8,490 bases of DNA from Gammaproteobacteria bacterium RBG_16_57_12 (GTDB lineage Bacteria; Pseudomonadota; Gammaproteobacteria; RBG-16-57-12). The notes under the pieces are model-generated. The model was not told the DNA's origin and did no database searches. It saw nothing but the letters and a program-made list of their open reading frames with translations. Position 1 is the first letter of the stretch. Each line of letters starts with the position of its first letter. Shown here piece by piece: positions 1 to 4,915 of the stretch. Where the stretch lies: contig MGXL01000136.1 of the NCBI GenBank assembly GCA_001801365.1, positions 13,314 to 21,803 of the forward strand, given 5' to 3'. A program made the translations under genes and the position numbers.

Positions 1-1
1 C

Positions 2-331
2 GGCACACCCGATGGAGATATGGATTGTATACTTTACAGCTATGACGGTGACAATAATGGTCAACTGGCCGCCAATGAACAATATGGTTTTCGCCTGAAT
101 GATGGCGCTGTTGAATCACGTCAGGCGGGCAACACCTGCGATCAAACCAACTGGGAGGATTTAACCGACCCGGGCGTCATTACGATTACTAATCTGACAT
201 TTAATCAATCTGTAACCAATTTACCCAGCGGCGGCACACTGCATCTGATCGCCATCAATCTGACAGGACAACTGAACAATCATCCCGAGATCGCCCGCGC
301 CATCTCGGAAACGGTCAAGATTCGCAACTGA
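2..331 (+). CDS. PilW/PulJ-like minor pilin, C-terminal part (5' end outside window)
   Basis: This is the C-terminal part of a PilW/PulJ-type minor pilin. The frame is open to the left edge: the codons before the first ATG (at 20) read GTPDGD and run straight into the protein, so that ATG is internal and the true start with the prepilin leader lies outside the window. The visible 109 residues show a Cys followed by a YSYDGDNNG stretch, then a GFRLNDG segment, a second Cys before TNWEDLTDP, and an ITITNLTF strand. This pattern is typical of the PilW/GspJ-like protein of gammaproteobacterial minor-pilin clusters. The two Cys may form a disulfide (inference). The next gene follows after 20 nt, so the two are probably cotranscribed. 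The role would be as a subunit of the pilus priming/tip complex. Family assignment is fairly safe; which pilus system it serves is not known. Confidence 0.75.
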   Translation, partial: GTPDGDMDCILYSYDGDNNGQLAANEQYGFRLNDGAVESRQAGNTCDQTNWEDLTDPGVITITNLTFNQSVTNLPSGGTLHLIAINLTGQLNNHPEIARAISETVKIRN

Positions 332-351
332 TCATCGTTGGCAAAAACAAA

Positions 352-1470
352 ATGACACCACAGATGAAATCATTGCATAGACTCGCTCCGCCCGGCACGC
401 AGCGCGGCGCCGCTACCCTGGTGACGGCGGTGGTCCTGCTGTTTGCCCTCTCCCTGATCACGGTCTATGCCGCCCAGATCGGCGTGATCGAACAGCGCAT
501 CTCGGCCAATGATTATCGCAGCAAACAGGCGATCGAACAGGCCCAGGCCGGTCTGGAACAAGGCATCACTGCATTCGATAACACATGGTTTAACGGCGTG
601 GGAAGCGATAGTGGCTCCACCAACGTTGTCAACCTGGGCGCATTCAGCGTTACAGTCCAACGGGTGGTTAAAGATGACGATACCCTGGCGCGTATCTCCA
701 CCACCGGCAGCTCCGATGACGGGACCGCCAGTAGTACGGTGTCCCAGCTGGTTAAACGAATACCGCTGTTAACCGGCACCCCTCCCGCGCCATTGATTGC
801 GGCAAAGGAGATCAGCATCGGCAGCAAGGGAAAGGTGGAAAACAAAGCCACTGGAATTGCCGTCTGGTCCGGCGCCAAGATCGATTGCACGGGGACTGCC
901 AATATCGTGGTAGAAAAGACTGGCGATAGTGTACCTTGCAAGGGCTTGGGGCTGTGCGGAGGCGATGATACCCTTGCCAGCCTGGTCAATGGCGCAGATG
1001 ACAGCAAGTTTTATCACAACTTCTTTTCATACGGTCCAGATGATATGCCCGGCGCAATCGCCACCACACCCGAAATGCTGAAAGACATGCTCAATCAGGG
1101 TAAGCAAATCATTTTCTATCAGGGTGAATCCGGTTATGAAAATCTTGTCCTGGATAATTCCATAGCCAACAGTATCGGCGCAGCCAATCAGCCGGTCATC
1201 CTGGTCGTACAAAATGGCGGCGTAACGCTTCAGGGCGATATTGAGTACTACGGCCTGATCTATGCGCAGAAGGGCATACTGGTGAAGGGCACGGGCAATC
1301 AGGATAACTCCCCCAAGGTGCATGGCGCATTGATCACCCCGGAAAACCTGCACACACAGGGTGAGGCTGAAATAATTTATACCAAGTCATTCACCTCTTA
1401 TATCCCATCGCACGGACCCGTGGAGCTCGGCATCAACGCCCGCCTGCCAGGCAGCTGGAGGGATTTTTAA
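352..1470 (+). CDS. Large PilX-like minor pilin (PilX N-terminal domain plus long C-terminal domain)
   Basis: This is a T4P assembly protein of 372 aa with a PilX-type N-terminus. Residues 1-19 form a basic leader ending in QRG. The prepilin peptidase site is probably after G19, followed by a hydrophobic helix at about 20-45 and the IEQAQAGLEQG segment (61-71), which resembles the AFQAAE stretch of PilX proteins. The fifth residue after the cleavage site is Val, not the usual Glu. Most PilX proteins are about 150-200 aa; here a Gly/Asn-rich, beta-rich domain of roughly 225 residues (about 148-372) follows, with Cys at 179, 196 and 202 and a strand-rich stretch (VILVVQNGGVTLQGDIEYYG) near 282-301. 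Its function is unknown to me. No clear Shine-Dalgarno sequence precedes ATG 352; ATG 364 would also give a usable leader. The stop overlaps the start of the next gene, which suggests translational coupling. Confidence 0.8.
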   Translation: MTPQMKSLHRLAPPGTQRGAATLVTAVVLLFALSLITVYAAQIGVIEQRISANDYRSKQAIEQAQAGLEQGITAFDNTWFNGVGSDSGSTNVVNLGAFSVTVQRVVKDDDTLARISTTGSSDDGTASSTVSQLVKRIPLLTGTPPAPLIAAKEISIGSKGKVENKATGIAVWSGAKIDCTGTANIVVEKTGDSVPCKGLGLCGGDDTLASLVNGADDSKFYHNFFSYGPDDMPGAIATTPEMLKDMLNQGKQIIFYQGESGYENLVLDNSIANSIGAANQPVILVVQNGGVTLQGDIEYYGLIYAQKGILVKGTGNQDNSPKVHGALITPENLHTQGEAEIIYTKSFTSYIPSHGPVELGINARLPGSWRDF

Positions 1471-1985
1471 TGATGCAAAGACCTCTGTATGGATTTCCTG
1501 CACAGAGTGGCTTTTCGCTCATCGAGGTGATGATCACCGTGATCGTCCTGGCAGTCGGGCTGATCGGTCTTGGCAAATTCCAGGCCACACTGATACGGGA
1601 CACCAGCATCGCCCGCGAACGCAGCGAGGCCACTGCGTTGGCGCAAAGCAGTCTTGAGCAATTTCGCAACTTCTCCAATATGGCTGAGTTCAATGACATC
1701 AGCAGCAGCAGCGCCACGACCATTAGCGGATCGGGCTCGGCCGATTTTTCCCGGACCATCACCGTTGCCAGCACCAGCACCGGGGCCAAGGCGGTCGGCG
1801 TCAATTTCGCCTGGCAGGATGCCGAAAATCATACCCAACAGGTTAATCTTAATACCGGGATCAGTGCCCTGTTACCCGACCATAGTTATAAGTTCATCTC
1901 ACCTCACACCAGTCCGCTGATCCCTGACTCCACACTGGACAATGGTGGCGGGAGTTTATGTACTGGAAAGGATTTAGACGGCTGA
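1470..1985 (+). CDS. PilV-like minor prepilin
   Basis: This is a type IV prepilin of 171 aa. The leader ends in QSG (residues 12-14) and is followed by FSLIEVMITVIVLAVGLIGL, a classic class III signal with Glu at +5 and a PilV-type hydrophobic helix. The segment after it (KFQATLIRDTSIARERSEAT) continues the pilin alpha-helix and matches the PilV pattern of an LQ/FQ motif after the membrane segment. The ATG overlaps the TAA of the preceding gene by one base, and a GGAGGGA ribosome site lies at 1457-1463; ATG 1473 is equally possible. The globular part (about 90-171) is Ser/Thr-rich, with a single Cys near the end. I do not recognise its C-terminal tail. It probably works with the two upstream genes as a set of minor pilins, in an order (W-X-V) like that of enterobacterial ppdB-ygdB-ppdC. 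Confidence 0.82.
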   Translation: MMQRPLYGFPAQSGFSLIEVMITVIVLAVGLIGLGKFQATLIRDTSIARERSEATALAQSSLEQFRNFSNMAEFNDISSSSATTISGSGSADFSRTITVASTSTGAKAVGVNFAWQDAENHTQQVNLNTGISALLPDHSYKFISPHTSPLIPDSTLDNGGGSLCTGKDLDG

Positions 1986-2223
1986 TCCCGGGCAGCACGC
2001 ATCCACCCCCATCATAGACCTGCTCCAGATCATTTCTGCCGCGAAATATCGATCACTCCTCAGAAACTGCCTCATTCAACTCTGTCTGATGCCGATACAG
2101 GCTTGCACTCCAGCCCTGCCAGCGAATTAGACAGATTCAAATGAGCGTACCTCTTGTCGGGAAAATCTCGCCGCTGGTCGTCTGGCACTGGCGCAATGAA
2201 ATGATAAAGGCCATAACTTGTTT
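1986..2223 (+). other. Intergenic spacer between the two minor-pilin sets
   Basis: This is the longest stretch without a convincing gene. I see no clear terminator hairpin and no good sigma-70 or sigma-54 promoter in it. The frame of the upstream gene stays open for 52 codons after its TGA, but the encoded stretch is rich in His and Pro and looks unlike a pilin. A TGGCAC lies at 2182-2187, but no GC sits at the spacing that sigma-54 needs. A promoter for the following operon most likely lies here because the next gene starts a new set, but this is inference. Confidence 0.5.
2206..2210 (+). promoter_or_regulatory. Ribosome binding site AAAGG before the fimT-like gene
   Basis: AAAGG lies 7 nt before TTG 2218 and 13 nt before ATG 2224. 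The spacing favours the TTG start, while codon preference favours the ATG. Both give a short leader ending in KITG, so the mature protein is the same. Confidence 0.4.
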
Positions 2224-2796
2224 ATGAACAAAATAACCGGATTCACGTTAATTGAGCTCATGGTAACCCTGGCGGTGGGAGCCATTTTACTATCAGTAGC
2301 AGTACCGAGTTTCTCGACCATGATTATGAACAACAGACTGATCACCCAGACCAACGACTTTGTGACGGCGCTGAATATCGCGCGCAGCGAGGCCATCAAA
2401 CGTTCAGGCCGGGTGACCATGTGCAAGAGCAATGACAATACAGCCTGTGATATTAGTGCAACCGGATGGGAACAGGGGTGGATCATCTTTGTCGACAGTG
2501 ATAATGACGCCGCGGCCGATGCCGGCGAGGAACTGGTCCGTGCGCATGGGCCGCTTGGCGGCGCATCCGGTAATACCATCCAGGGAACTGCAGCCCTCGT
2601 GGACTACATCTCTTATGTGGGCACCGGCTTTTCACGAAATATCTTGAATGCGACGCAGAGTGGCTCATTTGCCCTGTGTGACAATCGCGGATTGATACAG
2701 CAGGCCAGGGCAGTCGTTATTTCGGGTACGGGGAGAATCAGCTCTCTGTCGGCAACAGACGGCGGCTCGGGCGTTACTGCTGCAATATGCCCATAA
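2224..2796 (+). CDS. fimT: GspH/FimT-family minor pseudopilin (FimU/FimT type)
   Basis: This is a minor pilin of the GspH/FimT family, 190 aa from ATG 2224 (192 aa if TTG 2218 is used). The leader MNKITG is cleaved before FTLIELMVTLAVGAILLSVA, with Glu at +5. Next come FSTMIMNNRLITQTNDFVTALNIARSEAIKRSG-type features in which the NIARSEAIKR segment (51-60) is a strong family signature, then GWEQGWIIFVDSDND (81-95), also typical. Cys67/Cys75 and Cys152/Cys189 could form two disulfides. The C-terminal strand carries GRIS (170-173) where DNA-binding FimT proteins have a GRxR motif, so a FimU-like structural role in the priming complex seems more likely than DNA uptake. It opens the second minor-pilin set and is followed after 22 nt by pilV. 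In the T4P model this subunit links the priming complex to the major pilin. Confidence 0.87.
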   Translation: MNKITGFTLIELMVTLAVGAILLSVAVPSFSTMIMNNRLITQTNDFVTALNIARSEAIKRSGRVTMCKSNDNTACDISATGWEQGWIIFVDSDNDAAADAGEELVRAHGPLGGASGNTIQGTAALVDYISYVGTGFSRNILNATQSGSFALCDNRGLIQQARAVVISGTGRISSLSATDGGSGVTAAICP

Positions 2797-2804
2797 TCAA
2801 AGTT

Positions 2805-2809
2805 GAAGG
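2805..2809 (+). promoter_or_regulatory. Ribosome binding site GAAGG that sets the pilV start
   Basis: GAAGG lies only 3 nt before ATG 2813 but 9 nt before ATG 2819. The spacing therefore supports initiation at ATG 2819, giving the leader MNKINHNKG. Confidence 0.6.
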
Positions 2810-2818
2810 CTAATGGCC

Positions 2819-3304
2819 ATGAACAAAATTAATCACAATAAAGGCTTTACCATGATGGAGGTGCTGGTCACCATCGTGATCCTCTCGATCGGCCTGCTGG
2901 GTCTGGCCGGCCTGCAGGCCAGCTCTATCAGAAACAACCAGAGCGCCGATCACCACAGCCAGGCCGCTATGATGATATATGATTTGAGCGACCGCATACG
3001 CGCCAATAGGAATGGCATGGCCGCCGGTAATTATAACGCCTTCAATCCCATGCAAGTTGCAGCGTGCAATACCACTGCCGCTTGCACCGCATTCGAGATG
3101 GCCACCAACGATATGTTCGAGTGGAACAACAATATCAGCAATACGCTACCGAATGGCTCTGGCACCATCACCGGGGCTGGCGCCGGAAATCTATTCACGA
3201 TTACCGTGAGGTGGAATGACGACCGTACCGGAGCCACAGGTACCGGATGCAGCGGCAATTCCGCCGTCGACTTGGCATGCCTGTCAATGAGCTTTTTATT
3301 ATGA
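2819..3304 (+). CDS. pilV: Type IV pilus minor pilin PilV
   Basis: This is PilV, a minor pilin of the priming/tip complex, 161 aa from ATG 2819. The leader ends NKG and is followed by FTMMEVLVTIVILSIGLLGL (residues 10-29), with Glu at +5. The run LSIGLLGLAGLQ is the hallmark of the PilV family, and the helix continues through SADHHSQAAMMIYDLSDRIR, where the D-RIRANR segment (56-64) is also typical. The globular part has Cys83/Cys89 and Cys144/Cys154, probably two disulfides, and a TITVRWNDDRTG strand (127-138) close to the usual V-W-D segment near the end of PilV proteins. An in-frame ATG at 2813 is less well placed for the ribosome site. The stop overlaps the start of pilW (ATGA), which points to coupled translation and fixed stoichiometry. 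Confidence 0.9.
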   Translation: MNKINHNKGFTMMEVLVTIVILSIGLLGLAGLQASSIRNNQSADHHSQAAMMIYDLSDRIRANRNGMAAGNYNAFNPMQVAACNTTAACTAFEMATNDMFEWNNNISNTLPNGSGTITGAGAGNLFTITVRWNDDRTGATGTGCSGNSAVDLACLSMSFLL

Positions 3305-3987
3305 ACACTCAGATCACCAATCCGTGTGCTCATAAACAAGCCGGTATGACGCTGGTCGAAGCCATGATCGCCATCACCATCAGCCTGGTGCTGATGGCTG
3401 GGGTCATCCAGATTTTTATCGGCAACAGGGCTACCTATAACACCCTGGACTCCATGTCGCGCCTGCAGGAGAATCATCGTGCCGCCATGGATATCCTGGT
3501 GCGGGATATCCGCAAGGCCGGCTATCCGGGCAAGACCTTTACCGGTCTCGGCTATGCCATCACCGGCTGTGATCGTACTGCTGGCTGCCCGGATGGTGAT
3601 GCCGGAGATACAATCACTGTGAGCTATGACTCCCCCACGGATTGCATAGGCAGTGCAACGCCTGCAGGCTTTGCGATCAATCAATATTATATTTTAAATA
3701 ACAATCTGCTATGCCTGGGCAACAGTATCGGCAGTGCTGCCACCATTTTGGTTGGAGGCGTGGAAGACATGCAATTCACATATGGCGAGGATTCCAATGA
3801 GGATGGGACCGTAGATTATTACCTTGAGGCCGGCAATGTCGCGCTTAACATGGATCTGGTGGACAGTGTACGTATCGCCAATCTGGTGGTACGCACCGCC
3901 GAGAACAATGTCGGCATCAGCGGAGATGGACGCATTAGAAGAACGTTGTCCTCTGTTGTATTGCTACGCAACCGACAAACCCAATAA
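3301..3987 (+). CDS. pilW: Type IV pilus minor pilin PilW
   Basis: This is PilW, a 228-aa minor pilin that together with PilX and PilV builds the initiation complex carrying PilY1. I chose ATG 3301, which overlaps the pilV TGA; a longer frame from 3247 would put an arginine-rich extension before the leader. The leader ends HKQAG (residue 15) and is followed by MTLVEAMIAITISLVLMAGV with Glu at +5. The segment LQENHRAAMDILVRDIRKAG (55-74) is the PilW signature (LQ.n.r.A...L..diR.AGY). A DSNEDGTVD loop (164-172) resembles a calcium-binding loop. Cys90, 96, 115 and 138 may form disulfides. The C-terminus ends in a short VVLLRNRQ stretch, common in PilW. It is somewhat shorter than Pseudomonas PilW (about 270 aa), but no part is obviously missing. 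Confidence 0.9.
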   Translation: MNTQITNPCAHKQAGMTLVEAMIAITISLVLMAGVIQIFIGNRATYNTLDSMSRLQENHRAAMDILVRDIRKAGYPGKTFTGLGYAITGCDRTAGCPDGDAGDTITVSYDSPTDCIGSATPAGFAINQYYILNNNLLCLGNSIGSAATILVGGVEDMQFTYGEDSNEDGTVDYYLEAGNVALNMDLVDSVRIANLVVRTAENNVGISGDGRIRRTLSSVVLLRNRQTQ

Positions 3988-3998
3988 GGCATATTCAT

Positions 3999-4442
3999 AT
4001 GAACGCTCAATTGAACAGAAAGTCGATAAATCTCGGACAGGCCGGCGCCACCCTGATTGTCAGCATGGTAATCCTGCTGGCCATGACCATGCTCGGTGTG
4101 GTAGCCATGCAGTCAACCAACATGCAAACCAAAATGGCCGGAAATAGCACACATACCACCAATGCCTTCCAAGCGGCGGAATCAGCCATCGAGCAGGCCT
4201 TCGCCACTGGGGGATTTAATGCCGATGGCACCGCGTATTCGACATCATACAACACCACATTTGGCGGCAATACAGATGCCGCGGTGACTATTGATTTGGT
4301 CAAGGACAATACCTTTGCACCAGGCACTTCCCCGGGCATGACCACCTATTACTTCGAGATATCGGCTACAGGCCAGGTGACCAATACAGGTGCAATCGCC
4401 GTTAACCGGCAGGGAGTCACCATAGTAGCCGGCGGAAGTTAG
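3999..4442 (+). CDS. pilX: Type IV pilus minor pilin PilX
   Basis: This is PilX, a 147-aa minor pilin with the PilX N-terminal domain. The leader ends QAG (residue 16) and is followed by ATLIVSMVILLAMTMLGVVA. As in most PilX proteins of this type, position +5 after the cleavage site is Val, not Glu. MQTKMAGNSTHTTNAFQAAE (42-61) is the family signature: the M-A-N and AFQAAE segments are seen in most members. There are no cysteines. AAGG at 3986-3989 overlaps the pilW stop and gives a 9-nt spacing. It acts in the inner-membrane priming complex with FimT/PilV/PilW and helps to hold PilY1. It is less than half the length of the PilX-like protein of the first set (352-1470), so the two are distant paralogues. 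Confidence 0.9.
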   Translation: MNAQLNRKSINLGQAGATLIVSMVILLAMTMLGVVAMQSTNMQTKMAGNSTHTTNAFQAAESAIEQAFATGGFNADGTAYSTSYNTTFGGNTDAAVTIDLVKDNTFAPGTSPGMTTYYFEISATGQVTNTGAIAVNRQGVTIVAGGS

Positions 4443-4509
4443 TATACGCGAAATGCCACTCATGCCTGGATACACCAATATAGATGAAACATTATATGAA
4501 GCACAGATT

Positions 4510-4514
4510 GGAGA
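4510..4514 (+). promoter_or_regulatory. Ribosome binding site GGAGA that sets the start of the CPSC protein
   Basis: GGAGA lies 7 nt before ATG 4522. No comparable site precedes the longer in-frame start at 4453, and the signal peptide begins exactly at ATG 4522. Confidence 0.65.
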
Positions 4515-4521
4515 TAATACT

Positions 4522-4845
4522 ATGAAATTCAAAAGACTTGCTCAAATGCTATTGGCAGCCATCATGGTCACGCTCACCCTGACAGCACACGCGGGATTCA
4601 CAATGATCGAGGACGCCATTGAGGCCAGCACATTTTCACTGGAAGTGGATAAAGAAGGTTATGGCTTCATAATGGCACGAAACTGCCCGTCCTGTCCCGA
4701 GGTAAAGGTATTGATCAACGAGGGAACCAGAATCATGCAAAATCAAAAATCCAGAACAGTGAACCATCTACGGGAGCGCGCCAATCTTGGCGCAACCATT
4801 ATTTACAATCTTCAAACTAGGGTGGCGACCAAGATCTTCTGGTAA
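4522..4845 (+). CDS. Small secreted protein with a CPSC motif, function unknown
   Basis: I do not recognise a named family. The protein is 107 aa. Residues 1-24 form a typical Sec signal peptide: basic MKFKR, a hydrophobic core (LLAAIMVTLTLT), and a signal peptidase site after AHA. The mature protein is about 83 residues, with alternating hydrophobic strands and one C-P-S-C motif (Cys55-Cys58) after a GYGFIMARN segment. It ends in strands containing IIYNLQ and ATKIFW. It has no prepilin leader, so it is not a pilin. It lies in the pilus operon, 79 nt after pilX and 70 nt before pilY1. Pseudomonas has a small pilY2 gene next to pilY1, but on its other side, and I cannot show similarity. Possible roles are a periplasmic partner of PilY1, a metal-binding protein or a thiol protein; the CxxC is not in a thioredoxin fold that I can recognise. 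Confidence 0.75.
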   Translation: MKFKRLAQMLLAAIMVTLTLTAHAGFTMIEDAIEASTFSLEVDKEGYGFIMARNCPSCPEVKVLINEGTRIMQNQKSRTVNHLRERANLGATIIYNLQTRVATKIFW

Positions 4846-4915
4846 AGCGCTATTGAACCGTGATTGCGCATCATGCCCGGATTTATAAACAGAATTTGAC
4901 ATTACGAGGTGTAAC

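Noticed and set aside
513..1007. Long minus-strand open frames opposite the pilin genes (for example here, and at 3031-3684)
   Set aside because: They lie fully opposite strongly supported genes, have no ribosome sites or recognisable domains, and read as by-products of the coding strand.
1699..1714. AGC triplet run as a possible phase-variable repeat
   Set aside because: Only a few Ser codons in a Ser-rich linker; a triplet repeat would not shift the frame and the run is too short to be unstable.
1986..2144. Open frame of 52 codons directly after the PilV-like stop, as evidence of a nonsense mutation
   Set aside because: The encoded sequence is rich in His and Pro and lacks the strand pattern of a pilin C-terminus; a neighbouring frame is open over much of the same stretch, so openness alone means little.
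2181..2199. Possible sigma-54 promoter (CTGGCAC) before the fimT-like gene
   Set aside because: The -24-like GG is present, but no GC lies 12 bases downstream of it; the nearest GC is 9 bases away, which does not fit the sigma-54 spacing.
3247..3300. Longer PilW start at ATG 3247
   Set aside because: It adds an 18-residue extension overlapping pilV; ATG 3301 gives a normal prepilin leader and an ATGA coupling overlap.
4453..4521. N-terminal extension of the CPSC protein from ATG 4453
   Set aside because: It would bury the signal peptide inside the protein and has no ribosome site; ATG 4522 has a good one at 7-nt spacing.
4896..4901. TTGACA as a -35 box for pilY1
   Set aside because: It ends only 14 bases before the ATG and overlaps the ribosome-site region, so there is no room for a -10 element.
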